Assembly (NCBI GenBank): GCA_030761205.1
Contig: JAULJL010000011.1
Location: 12,390,501 to 12,454,500 of the forward strand
DNA from: Fremontodendron californicum
Lineage: Eukaryota; Streptophyta; Magnoliopsida; Malvales; Malvaceae
Length of the DNA: 64,000 nt
Direction: 5' to 3'
In this document: piece by piece, positions 25,011 to 34,551 of the stretch
Numbering within the stretch: the stretch's first letter is position 1
Layout: each line of letters starts with the position of its first letter
The notes under the pieces: generated by a model
Seen by the model: the letters and a program-made list of their open reading frames with translations, nothing else
What the model was told of the DNA's origin: nothing
Databases searched by the model: none
Program-made: the position numbers and the translations under genes

Positions 25011-25801
25011 TTTCATTTTATATATAACATTTATACATCAACTTATTCTACGCTTTCATTTTTTCATTCATTTATGATTCTTAAGTTCTTGCATCATCTA
25101 AAATAAAAAGTGAAAAATCCCGCATGTCTAGAAAGGTCTAGTAGAGGCATATATTATGGAAGAAATTTCATCCTTTTGTTCTTTGTACTTTGAACCAAAT
25201 GTACAAACAATATTTACTTAAGTGCCACGTAATGATGATAAGGGAAATCCTTAGGCCCCAAAAAAGGCAAGGTCCGATATCTAGACCACGATGAGTACGA
25301 TATAACTAAAATATATATCTTAATGAATTACGAGGAGGTCATATCCTACATTGAGTAAGAACCTTTGTAACCTTCATATATTGCGAGCTAATATAGTAAT
25401 TATTCTAACTCATATAATAATCTATGTTAGGATGTTTGATGAGATGGTGAAAAGCGATGCTGAGTTGGAAAAACTTTGTGCACAAGATTTAGAAAATGGT
25501 ATAAGGAATATGTAAGTTATTTCATAATGATTACAAACATGATGTTATAGTTCAAACTTGTTGAGTTTTAATAAGTTTTGTTATTCTTCATAAGGTTCAG
25601 CAAAGTTCTGTTCAAGCTGACCCTCATATCAGTAATCTATCCCATGGTCCACGACGTATGGTATGATGTTATCAAAGATATTTCGTTAATGGTTTCAAGC
25701 TCCATACATTGGATTATGAACAAACTTGGAAAATAATGAATAGTAGTATATGTGTGAAAGGCAACTATTATAATGATTGAGACCTTAACTTTTATGGAAT
25801 A

Positions 25802-26170
25802 TTGGTAGATATTATTGAGTTGGAATATTTTGGTAGAGGAAATAGGGTTGTACTTTTTAAATGTCGCTGGTCTGACACAGATAAAGATATTCGGGTAGAT
25901 CCCCATAATGGTCTTGTTGAAGTAAAGTATAGGTCAGTACTTGCAAGTGATGAACCTTTTGTTTTAGCTCAACAATGTCAAAGAGTCTACTACAATAGTT
26001 ATCCTTCAATAAGAAGAGAACGTCCAGATTGGTGGGTTGTCTTTAAAACAAAATCTAGGAGTAGATTTGACATTCGAATTCGTGCAAGAGACATAATTGA
26101 TCTTAAAGAAGGGGTTTATCAAGAAATGAAAATGTCTATTTTGAATTGTAACATATTCAAAGGATCTTGA
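25802..26170 (+). pseudogene. DUF4216 domain of the CACTA transposase
   Basis: The frame reads 'VDIIELEYFGRGNRVVLFKC' then RWSDTDKDIRVDPHNGLVEV and 'DEPFVLAQQCQRVYYNSYPS', ending 'RPDWWVVFKTKSRSRFDI'. This is the DUF4216 block that follows the tnp2 core in plant CACTA proteins. It is open for ~120 aa, but upstream sequence (25011-25800) is only readable in fragments with stops. An acidic Glu/Asp tail is encoded at 26200-26320. Confidence 0.82.
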
Positions 26171-26434
26171 CAATCCTCGATTTCTTGTTCACGGTGAATT
26201 AGAAGAAGTAAGTTTTGTTGTCGCACAACATCAAGAAGAAAATGATGATGAAGAAAGTGAATTTGGAGAAGAATAAGATGAAGAAGAAGAGGAGGAAGAA
26301 GAAGACGACAATGATGATGAATAGAAACTAAAAGACTACTCATACTCATATTTATGAATTTGGAACAAGACCACGTACTCGGGATGTTTTCTCCCTTGGC
26401 AGCTCTAGTTCAGAAGCGAACAATTACTTTGCAG

Positions 26435-26439
26435 TGGTC
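26435..26439. other. Target site duplication TGGTC (left)
   Basis: TGGTC directly precedes the 5' LTR and is repeated exactly at 38525-38529 after the 3' LTR. Five bases is the usual duplication made by Ty3/gypsy integrases. It fixes both element borders. Confidence 0.95.
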
Positions 26440-27930
26440 TGATAACTCGTATAATTATATAGTTTTTAGTTATGTTTTATTATTGTTTTGTGTCAAATAC
26501 GAGTTATTATTGTTTAGTCTAATTGTGTTTATAATCTTTTATATTTTTATGTAATTTGGTGTTTTTCACAAGTTTCTTTGAGTGATTTCAGATTACTAGA
26601 ATTAAGGGCAAATCCAGTTCAGTTCCAGTTCCGACACCTTTTGCCATATCAGCTATATCTCGAGTTTCACTGAAGCAATAAGGCTGAACTTTGTATCCCT
26701 GAAAATCTAAGAGGCATATCTATCTTTTTCATGTTTTACACTTCTTGAAACGGAGTCGTTTTCCGTAACAAAATCGACCATCAAGTTGGCTGATGTGCAA
26801 TGATGTCTGTTCTGCACCGTTTTGGTATTTTGACCATATCTTCCGATCCACGTGCGCAAATGATCTGATTCCAACGGCTATGGATCCGTAACTGATAGGG
26901 GTATATTTTTCTAGAAGACCATTTTATCAGATCGAGCCTCCAACATTGACAAAATCGACCATCAAGCTGGCTGATCAGAATTGTCATACAATATGACGAA
27001 AATTGTTAGAAAAATGCACCCACCTATTATACCTACCTTTGAAATTTGTAAAGCTTGTCTCTTGTCATTTAGCCCTCCAAAATGTGTATAAATAGAGGGC
27101 CTTGGATGAGTATTGGGATACATTATACATTGGTAGGATATTAGCCTTTGTAGTAAAATTCTCTAAGTTTTCTTCTTCTTTCCTTTCTCTAGTTTTCTTT
27201 TTTATTTACTTATGCTTCTTACATTTCTTTTCATTTTATTCATATCTAGTATGTGTTGCTAATCATATTGTTGAGGTGAAGCTCTTGGTAAATGCTAAGG
27301 TTAGTCTCTTAAACATGAGCTAAAATGAATCATCATTTATAAACACTAGTATAGATAATATTTTCTTTTGGTTTAAAATCATACTTGCAAAGTAGAGATC
27401 TTGATTCATTATTGACAATGAAAATGGCACAGTAAATGCTTGGTTTCATAACCTTGATTTGTTGTAGACATATACCTTGGCATAAGGAATGCTTGGACTC
27501 TTTTTGTGAGTTTTGAGGACACCAAATGAACATAATATCATATGCTATGGACGTTGGACAATTTGGACTGAATTGCTAAACCTTCCGGTTGGAACCTCCC
27601 TTATGTGTGGATTTCAATTGTGTAATAAAACAAGATTAATCTTAGCATAACACCAAGAGTGGATTCTCTAACCTCAACATCTTTTCTTATTTTTTTTTTT
27701 TATATTTGTTTAATTGCTTTTATGTTATTTTGTTTATTTTGTTCTCTAATATCTTGTTTACTTTCTTTGTTATTGATTCCCTAATATCTTGTTTATTTTC
27801 TTTTTCATATATATTTATAAACTTATACTTACTAGTACGCTTCCCTGTGGTTCGACCTCGGACACCCGAGAATTTATTACTTGAACATAACCTGCACTTG
27901 GGTTTACAACTCTTAATTGAGTCTCCATCA
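26440..27930 (+). repeat. 5' LTR of the young element
   Basis: 1,491 bp, TGATAACTCG to TCTCCATCA. It is practically identical to 37033-38524: three changes cluster near 26702-26717, two lie near 26765-26800, and one base is missing in the TATATTTG run near 27706. Open frames within it on either strand occur in both LTRs only because the sequences are identical; none looks like a gene. Confidence 0.96.
27087..27094 (+). promoter_or_regulatory. LTR TATA box (TATAAATA)
   Basis: TATAAATA followed by AGAGGGCC is the best core promoter in the LTR, with transcription expected ~30 bp downstream (near 27120). The 3' LTR has the same box at 37680-37687. Confidence 0.7.
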
Positions 27931-27936
27931 AGTTTT

Positions 27937-27954
27937 TGGCGCCGTTGCCGGGGA
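27937..27954 (+). other. Primer-binding site for tRNA-Asp
   Basis: TGGCGCCGTTGCCGGGGA starts six bases after the 5' LTR and is the exact complement expected for the 3' end of plant tRNA-Asp. Athila-type elements commonly use this primer. Confidence 0.92.
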
Positions 27955-27984
27955 GGCAATACTAAGTATATAAGTTTATAAGTA

Positions 27985-28125
27985 TATTTATTTTTATTGG
28001 CTGGTTATACCGCCTATATTTATTTTTATTGGCTGGTTATACCGCCTAATTTTCTATATATTTATATTTATATTGTATATTAACTTTGTTTTATTTTTAT
28101 TGGCTGGTTATACCGCCTAATTTTG
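27985..28125 (+). repeat. Leader with three copies of a hairpin-forming repeat
   Basis: TTTATTTTTATTGGCTGGTT followed by ATACCGCCTA occurs at about 27988-28016, 28020-28049 and 28091-28120, between the PBS and gag. In each copy GGC-U-GGU-UAU-ACC-GCC can fold as a short stem with one bulged U and a UAU loop. Position and repetition suggest a role in the genomic RNA, such as dimerisation or packaging, but that is inference. Confidence 0.75.
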
Positions 28126-28205
28126 TATATTAACTTTGTTTTATGCTTGTTTGGCGACGTGATTTTAGATCTCGTCGTTTAGTTAGATTTTATTGTGAAA
28201 CTTTT

Positions 28206-28214
28206 TCAGGTAAT
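28206..28214 (+). promoter_or_regulatory. Candidate 5' splice donor, TCAG|GTAAT
   Basis: CAG|GTAATC (GT at 28210-28211) is close to the plant donor consensus and lies 26 bp before the likely gag start. It could supply the leader exon for spliced mRNAs of the two downstream ORFs, whose acceptors end at 33649 and 34531. The same site is preceded by TTTTTCAG, so it might also act as an acceptor. RNA evidence is absent. Confidence 0.5.
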
Positions 28215-28235
28215 CTTTCTAATACAACTCCTACC

Positions 28236-31200
28236 ATGGCTGACAATGAAAGTGTTCATGCTGAAGATGAGAACAGACAAGTACGCACCATGCGTGACTA
28301 CTTGCAACCAACTCGAAGCTCATCACCCTCTTGTTTTATTTTTCCTCTCAATGCAAACAACTTTCGTTTTAAACCAGGTATGATAGCTTTGCTTCCTAAT
28401 TTCTATGGGTTGGAATCGGAAAGTGCTTACTCATTTCTAAAAGACTTCGAAGATGTATGTGTCACCTTTAATGACCAACAATGTACAAATGAAATTGTCA
28501 AGCTAAAATTATTTCCTTTTTCTTTAAAAGATAAAGCAAAAATTTGGCTTCATAATTTAAAACCAAGGTCAATTGGCACATGGCAAGAATTACAAACTGA
28601 GTTTCTAAAGAAATTTTTCCCAGCACATAAAACTACTGCTTTGAAAAGACAGATTCAAAATTTCAATCAAAATCAAAATGAAGCATTTTTTCAGTGCTGG
28701 GAGCGTTTTAAAGATTTGTTAAGTTCTTGTCCACATCATGGTTTTGAAAAATGGCGTCTTATTAGTTTCTTTTATGAAAGTTTAACTCCCGAAACTAAAC
28801 AATTTGTTGAAACAATGTGTAACGGTGAGTTTCTAGAAAAAGAACCTGAAGAAGCCTTTGACTACCTAGACCATTTGGCAGATAACTCTCAAGCCTGGCA
28901 CACAGATAATTCCTCTGAAAGTTCCAATAGATCTAATCTTGTTTCTAACAGAGGAAAATATCATTTTAGTCAAGAAGATGAGATAAAAGCTAAAGTAGCT
29001 AATTTGGCTAGAAAGATTGAAGCCATGGAACTTAGAGAAGTAAAAGAAGTCAAAACGGTTAAAAATGAAGAAAGTTGTGGAATTTGTGAAATCATGGGAC
29101 ACCCCACTTCTGAATGTCCAAACATTCCCATTCTTAAAGAAGCGTTGCATGATCAAGTAAATTCCATAAACACATTTAAAAAGCCTTTTCCTTCTCCTTA
29201 CTCTGAAACGTATAACCCTGAATGGAGAAATCATCCCAACTTCAGTTGGCGGAATAATAATCATGTTCAGGTACCACAATCTCAAAAGCCGGGCAACACT
29301 TTTTCCTATCAACCTTCACGTGTACAAACCTTGGAAGAGACATTGCAAGCATTCATGCAAACACAAGCAAATGTGAATAGCCGGACTTCACAGGACATCA
29401 ATGAGATCAAAAACACCTTGTCCACATTGACAGCTTCATTACGCACTCAAGAAAAAGGTAAGTTTCCTGCTCAACCTCAGCCTAACCCTTCTACTCAATG
29501 TCTTGTTTCTTGCTCCAATGAAACTCAACAGGAAAATGCCAGTTCTATCACAACTCTTCGAAGTGGAAAGGCAATTGACAAAAAGATTCCATCAAAAGAC
29601 CAAGATCCTCTTTCCCCTCCGAAAAGTAATGGTAAGGATGATGGTAAGTCTGAACTTCTTGAAAATTTGGACAAAGAAAAAGGTATGCATCCTGCTCCTT
29701 TTCCTCAAAGGTTGCAAACAATAAAGAATTTGAATCAAAATGCAGAAATTTATGAACTTTTCAAACAAGTTAAGATTAACATTCCTTTATTGGATGCAAT
29801 CAAACAAGTTCCATCTTATGCTAAATTTTTGAAGGACATGTGCACAGTTAAAAGGAAACATAATGTACAAAAGAAAGCATTTTTGACGGAAAGTGTGAGC
29901 TCAATCATTCAGCACCTTACTCCACCAAAATTCAAAGATCCTGGATGTCCAACAATCTCATGCATCATTGGAAACACTAGAATAGAACGTGCATTGCTTG
30001 ATCTTGGTGCTAGTGTTAATCTTTTGCCTTTTTCTGTTTATCAACAGTTAGGTTTAGGTGAACTCAAGGAAACACCTGTTACACTTCAACTAGCTGATCG
30101 TTCTGTAAAAATTCCTCGAGGGATAGTTGAAGATGTTTTGGTTCAAATTGATAATTTTTACTTCCCTGTTGATTTTATTGTTTTGGACACACATCCTGTT
30201 TCAAATCCAAATGTTCAAATTCCTGTTATATTAGGCCGTCCATTTCTTGCAACTTCTAATGCTCTGATAAATTGCAGGAATGGTATGTTGAACATTTCTT
30301 TTGGAAATATGACTTTAGAATTAAATGTGTTCAACATTTGCAAGCAACCTGGTGATAATTCAGAAGTACATGAAGTGGATTTCATTGAAGAACTTGTTCA
30401 TGAACATCTCACCACTACCACATTCCATGATCCTTTAGAAGCTTATTTAATTGAATATGAGTTTGATAATGCTTCAGAAATTTCACACACTGATTCTTTG
30501 TTAAAATCTTTTCAGGATAAGCATTGTTGGAAACAAAAGTTTGAGGAACTACCATCACTTACAAATGTCACTGTACCATCAACTATTGAACCACCCAAGC
30601 TGGAGTTAAAACCATTGCCATCCGAGCTAAAATATTCCTTTTTGGGTGAGAGTGAAACTTTTCCAGTCATAATTTCTTCACATCTTGATGAACTACAAGA
30701 AGGTAAGTTGTTACAACTTTTGAAGATGCACAAAAATGCATTAGGATGGACCTTAGCTGACATAAAGGGAATAAGCCCATTAATCTGCACACATAATATT
30801 TATTTAGAGGAAAATGCTAAACCCTCTAGACAAATGCAACGAAGGCTTAATCCTAATATGAAAGAAGTAGTGAGAAATGAAGTCATTAAACTTCTAGATA
30901 ATGGAATCATTTATCCTATCTCTGATAGCAAATGGGTAAGTCCTACTCAAGTCGTACCTAAGAAATCTGGAGTTACTGTAGTTAAAAATGAAAACAATGA
31001 ATTAATTCCAGCTAGGACTGTTACTGGTTGGCGCATGTGCATTGACTATAGGAAACTTAACTCAGTGACGAGGAAAGATCATTTCCCTTTGCCTTTCATG
31101 GATCAAATCTTAGAAAGAGTTGCAGGGCATGAGTTTTATTGTTTTCTAGATGGATATTCTGGGTATAATCAAATTGCCATTGCACTTGAGGACCAAGAGA

Positions 31201-33503
31201 AAACCACTTTTACATGTCCTTTTGGTACTTTTGCATATCGTAGAATGCCATTTGGATTATGTAACGCCCCTGCCACATTTCAAAGATGCATGCTTAGCAT
31301 TTTTAGTGACATGATTGAACGTAATCTTGAGATTTTCATGGATGATTTTTCTGTTTCTGGTGATTCATTTGATGATTGCTTAGCCAATTTGAAAAATGTA
31401 TTGATTAGGTGTGAAGAAAAAAATCTTGTTCTTAATTGGGAAAAATGTCATTTCATGGTCACTAAAGGTATTGTACTAGGTCACATTGTTTCTGCAAAAG
31501 GGATTGAGGTAGACAAGTCAAAACTTGAATTGATTGCTAATCTACCCACACCAAAGACAGTAAAGGACATTAGGTCCTTCTTGGGACATGCAGGTTTTTA
31601 TAGAAGATTCATAAAAGATTTTAGCACAATATCTAAACCTCTATGTAATCTTTTAATGAAAGACACTGCATTTGAATGGACTAAAGATTGTGAAGATGCT
31701 TTTGAAAAACTCAAAAATATGCTCACTACTGCTCCTATTATGAGATCTCCTGATTGGTCCTTACCATTTGAAATAATGTGTGATGCTAGTGACTATGCTG
31801 TTGGTGCTGTGTTAGGACAAAGGAAAGATAATAAACCACATGTAATTTACTATGCAAGTAAAACTTTAAATAGAGCCCAAATGAATTATTCCACTACAGA
31901 AAAGGAATTACTTGCAGTTGTTTTTGCATTGGATAAATTCAGATCTTACCTTGTTGGATCATCAATTGTTGTCTTTAGTGATCATGCAGCTTTAAAATAT
32001 CTTCTCTCTAAGAAGGATGCAAAACCTAGGTTGCTGAGGTGGATCTTTTTGCTGCAAGAATTTGACATCACCATTCGAGATAAAAAAGGAGTAGAAAATG
32101 TGGTGGCTTATCATTTATCAAGACTTGTTTGTGATGAATCTTTTGGAACCTCACCAATAAATGATACTTTTCCTGATGAACAACTTCTAATTGTCTCCAC
32201 GACACCTTGGTTTGCTGACATTGCTAATTTTCTTGCTACAGGAAAAATTCCTTCTCAATGGAGCACACAAGATAAAAGGAAGTTTCTGAATGAGGTAAAG
32301 AAGTTCTATTGGGATGACCCTTACTTGTTCAAATATTGTCCTGATCAGATTTTTCGAAGATGCATTCCCGACAATGAGGTAAGTAGTGTAATTAAGTTTT
32401 GTCATTCCGAGGCATGTGGTGGTCATTTTTCATCAAAGAAAACTGCTGCAAAAATTTTACAGTGTGGATTTTACTGGCCAACTTTGTTCAAAGATGCACA
32501 TAATTTTTGCAAGTCATGTGAAAGTTGTCAAAAATTAGGTTCCATTTCGAAAAGAAACATGATGCCTTTGAACCCAATTCTTGTAATTGAAATTTTTGAC
32601 TGTTGGGGTATTGATTTCATGGGACCATTTCCACCATCTTTTGGTTTCTTATACATTTTAGTTGCAATAGATTATGTTTCAAAGTGGATAGAGGCAATTC
32701 CATGTCGAAATAATGATCACAAAACAGTGATTAAATTTTTAAAAGAAAATATTTTGAGTCGATTTGGAATTCCTCGATCTATCATAAGCGATGGGGGAAC
32801 ACATTTTTGCAACAAGGTTTTTGAAACATTAATGAAGAAATATGCCATTACACACAAAGTTGCAACCCCTTATCACCCGCAGACAAATGGACAGGTAGAA
32901 TTAGCAAATAGGGAGATTAAACAAATTTTGGAAAAGACAGTTAATCCAAATCGCAAAGATTGGTCTCTTAGACTTAACGATGCATTATGGGCCTATCGAA
33001 CAGCTTTTAAAACAGCATTGGGCATGTCTTCTTATAGGCTAGTTTATGGAAAACCTTGTCATTTACCTGTGGAACTTGAGCATAAAGCATATTGGGCCAT
33101 TAAAATGTTCAACTCAAACCTTGATGACGCTTCTAATTTACGAAAATTACAAATAAATGAACTTGAGGAACTCAGAAATGATGCATATGAGAATTCTAAA
33201 ATTCATAAAGAAAGAACTAAAGCCTTTCATGACAAGTTAATTTCAAGAAAAACATTTAATGTTGGGCAAAAAGTTCTACTTTATAATTCTAGACTTCACA
33301 TATTTCCTGGTAAGTTGAGATCAAGATGGACTGGCCCATTTGTGGTTAAGCATGTGTATCATTATGGAGCAGTTAACATTGAGAATCCTCAAAATGGTAA
33401 CGTATTCAAGGTAAATGGACAAAGACTCAAACTCTTTTTGGAAAATCATGTTACTCAAGAAGAGGTTGTTTTTCTTTCTGATCCTTGTTTTGAAAATAAC
33501 TAG
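28236..33503 (+). CDS. gag-pol: gag-pol polyprotein of the young Athila-clade element
   Basis: One open frame of 1,755 aa from ACCATGG at 28236, chosen for its context; the frame is also open from an ATG at 28143 (1,786 aa). Numbering from 28236: gag core ~88-128; zinc knuckle CX2CX4HX4C at 281-294; protease DLGAS 589-593; RT with 'WRMCIDYRKLNSV' and active site FMDD 1034-1037; RNase H from D1183; integrase with His pair H1390/H1397, a CX2C pair, and catalytic D1460, D1519, E1555 (exact D,D35E). It makes the capsid, copies the RNA and inserts the cDNA. No stop or frameshift is seen. One oddity: Y1292 sits where the last RNase H Asp of the usual 'ADxLSR' motif is expected (GAT to TAT). There is no stop between gag and pol. 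Confidence 0.95.
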   Translation: MADNESVHAEDENRQVRTMRDYLQPTRSSSPSCFIFPLNANNFRFKPGMIALLPNFYGLESESAYSFLKDFEDVCVTFNDQQCTNEIVKLKLFPFSLKDKAKIWLHNLKPRSIGTWQELQTEFLKKFFPAHKTTALKRQIQNFNQNQNEAFFQCWERFKDLLSSCPHHGFEKWRLISFFYESLTPETKQFVETMCNGEFLEKEPEEAFDYLDHLADNSQAWHTDNSSESSNRSNLVSNRGKYHFSQEDEIKAKVANLARKIEAMELREVKEVKTVKNEESCGICEIMGHPTSECPNIPILKEALHDQVNSINTFKKPFPSPYSETYNPEWRNHPNFSWRNNNHVQVPQSQKPGNTFSYQPSRVQTLEETLQAFMQTQANVNSRTSQDINEIKNTLSTLTASLRTQEKGKFPAQPQPNPSTQCLVSCSNETQQENASSITTLRSGKAIDKKIPSKDQDPLSPPKSNGKDDGKSELLENLDKEKGMHPAPFPQRLQTIKNLNQNAEIYELFKQVKINIPLLDAIKQVPSYAKFLKDMCTVKRKHNVQKKAFLTESVSSIIQHLTPPKFKDPGCPTISCIIGNTRIERALLDLGASVNLLPFSVYQQLGLGELKETPVTLQLADRSVKIPRGIVEDVLVQIDNFYFPVDFIVLDTHPVSNPNVQIPVILGRPFLATSNALINCRNGMLNISFGNMTLELNVFNICKQPGDNSEVHEVDFIEELVHEHLTTTTFHDPLEAYLIEYEFDNASEISHTDSLLKSFQDKHCWKQKFEELPSLTNVTVPSTIEPPKLELKPLPSELKYSFLGESETFPVIISSHLDELQEGKLLQLLKMHKNALGWTLADIKGISPLICTHNIYLEENAKPSRQMQRRLNPNMKEVVRNEVIKLLDNGIIYPISDSKWVSPTQVVPKKSGVTVVKNENNELIPARTVTGWRMCIDYRKLNSVTRKDHFPLPFMDQILERVAGHEFYCFLDGYSGYNQIAIALEDQEKTTFTCPFGTFAYRRMPFGLCNAPATFQRCMLSIFSDMIERNLEIFMDDFSVSGDSFDDCLANLKNVLIRCEEKNLVLNWEKCHFMVTKGIVLGHIVSAKGIEVDKSKLELIANLPTPKTVKDIRSFLGHAGFYRRFIKDFSTISKPLCNLLMKDTAFEWTKDCEDAFEKLKNMLTTAPIMRSPDWSLPFEIMCDASDYAVGAVLGQRKDNKPHVIYYASKTLNRAQMNYSTTEKELLAVVFALDKFRSYLVGSSIVVFSDHAALKYLLSKKDAKPRLLRWIFLLQEFDITIRDKKGVENVVAYHLSRLVCDESFGTSPINDTFPDEQLLIVSTTPWFADIANFLATGKIPSQWSTQDKRKFLNEVKKFYWDDPYLFKYCPDQIFRRCIPDNEVSSVIKFCHSEACGGHFSSKKTAAKILQCGFYWPTLFKDAHNFCKSCESCQKLGSISKRNMMPLNPILVIEIFDCWGIDFMGPFPPSFGFLYILVAIDYVSKWIEAIPCRNNDHKTVIKFLKENILSRFGIPRSIISDGGTHFCNKVFETLMKKYAITHKVATPYHPQTNGQVELANREIKQILEKTVNPNRKDWSLRLNDALWAYRTAFKTALGMSSYRLVYGKPCHLPVELEHKAYWAIKMFNSNLDDASNLRKLQINELEELRNDAYENSKIHKERTKAFHDKLISRKTFNVGQKVLLYNSRLHIFPGKLRSRWTGPFVVKHVYHYGAVNIENPQNGNVFKVNGQRLKLFLENHVTQEEVVFLSDPCFENN

Positions 33504-33640
33504 ATGTAAATATAAATTTTTTTTTTACCCCGGTTAAATGGCGGATAACGGTACTCCGTGATTATTTAAGTCGGTTCCATCAGCTACCCACAAAACTGAT
33601 ATTGTATATAAATTTCTCTTTCATTTTATTTTATTTCATT
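33504..33640 (+). other. Spacer between pol and the second ORF
   Basis: Non-coding spacer with 'ccccggttaaatggcggata', wording common after pol in Athila-type elements, grading into the pyrimidine tract of the acceptor at 33649. Confidence 0.6.
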
Positions 33641-33650
33641 TTTTTTCAGG
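33636..33650 (+). promoter_or_regulatory. Candidate 3' splice acceptor before the 178 aa ORF
   Basis: A long T-rich run ends TTTTTTTTCAG|G at 33649/33650, and the ORF's ATG follows at 33651. Splicing from 28209 would place this ORF one base after the leader exon. Confidence 0.55.
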
Positions 33651-34187
33651 ATGGATGATATTCTCAAAAGATTGCAGAAACGATTTCCTCCTTTTCCTCG
33701 GAATATTTTACTGAAGCTTTACCAAGTTCGATTAGAAAGATTAAGAATGCTTATGAAAAAAGGGATTCCTGAAGACATACGTTGGATAATTGAAGCCAAG
33801 GTACGTGAAGATGAATATCTTCCTGTTTTGCATTTACCAGGTACAGGTAGAAGCACTTATGCAAAGAAGCGACGAGCAAAGCGCATGAGTTCAAATTGCC
33901 ACAAGTGTGCACGATGGACGTGTAACGGTAAATGTCGTTCTATTGGGATTCCGTCCTCTAATCGAGATGATAAAATTGAATTCATTAAGGATGGACTGAG
34001 TAAGGAGAATTTGGGTAATATCCAACTTTCTCTTGAGACGCATCCTAGTGGAGACGTACAAAGAGAAATTCTTGATTTATGGCCGCAATTCCAAAGGGAA
34101 TGGCAACATCTTGGGAATCTGATGTTAAAAGACCCTGTTTGCCAGCTTGTAAGAAAACTGGATGGGAAGCATATCCTCGACTCATAG
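33651..34187 (+). CDS. 178 aa ORF with basic and four-Cys motif, resembling viral nucleic-acid-binding proteins
   Basis: Intact frame starting one base after a 3' splice acceptor. Residues 1-60 are predicted helical and rich in Arg/Leu. Then come GRSTYAKKRRAKRM (66-79) and C83-X2-C86-X4-C91-X3-C95, a compact zinc-binding pattern, followed by 'FIKDGLSKE' (111-119) and a Trp/Gln-rich tail. The combination of a Gly-Arg-Ser/Tyr-Ala basic cluster, a CX2C finger and a later Phe-Ile-x2-Gly segment resembles the cysteine-rich nucleic-acid-binding proteins of carlaviruses (Pfam Viral_NABP). Several of those suppress RNA silencing and enter the nucleus. The resemblance is my reading of the pattern, not a search result. 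Alternatives: an Athila env-position ORF of unknown origin or a host zinc finger. No membrane segment is visible, so it is not env-like. Confidence 0.7.
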   Translation: MDDILKRLQKRFPPFPRNILLKLYQVRLERLRMLMKKGIPEDIRWIIEAKVREDEYLPVLHLPGTGRSTYAKKRRAKRMSSNCHKCARWTCNGKCRSIGIPSSNRDDKIEFIKDGLSKENLGNIQLSLETHPSGDVQREILDLWPQFQREWQHLGNLMLKDPVCQLVRKLDGKHILDS

Positions 34188-34520
34188 AAGGCGTTTAAGC
34201 CGTTTCTAGACGTAAAACCAGAGGAAGATGTGAGCCACAATCACAACTACAATAAATGACTTCTCAGCTTTTGGTTTGATTTGCAATAATTTTATTTCGG
34301 TTTAGTTTACGTGTTGTTCGATTTGTGTAATTATTCTCTTTTTTTTGCATTGGTCTTTTACGGTTGATTTTTCTTCTCTTTTTGATTTTCTTCCTGAAAT
34401 CACGCAAAAATCTTTTGTTAGGTTAACATTTTCTTCTGACAGGTCAAATACACTTTCGGCGACATTATTACTCTTGTCTGATTCACTACTCAGTCCTCTA
34501 TATATTACACCATGTACTCA
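34188..34520 (+). other. Spacer before the LOG ORF
   Basis: About 340 bp, T-rich, between the stop of the 178 aa ORF and the acceptor at 34531. The frame upstream of the LOG start is open from 34345, but those 69 residues (Ser/Leu/Phe-rich) look like translated noncoding sequence. Confidence 0.5.
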
Positions 34521-34532
34521 TTCTCTTTCAGG
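34518..34532 (+). promoter_or_regulatory. Candidate 3' splice acceptor before the LOG ORF
   Basis: CATTCTCTTTCAG|G (AG at 34530-34531) lies 20 bp before the LOG start codon. Joining the donor at 28209 to 34532 would also keep the upstream ATG at 28143 in frame with LOG, which may be chance. Confidence 0.55.
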
Positions 34533-34551
34533 CACTCGAAAAAGAAAAAAA

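Noticed and set aside
27937..27954. tRNA gene fragment
   Set aside because: Only the 18 bp complement of a tRNA 3' end is present, right after an LTR; it is a primer-binding site.
27720..27959. Minus-strand frame in the LTR as a gene
   Set aside because: The sequence is LTR and primer site; a near-identical frame in the 3' LTR is explained by LTR identity, and composition is low-complexity.
33651..34187. Athila env-like gene
   Set aside because: The position fits env, but there is no signal peptide or transmembrane segment and the protein has a basic cluster with four cysteines.
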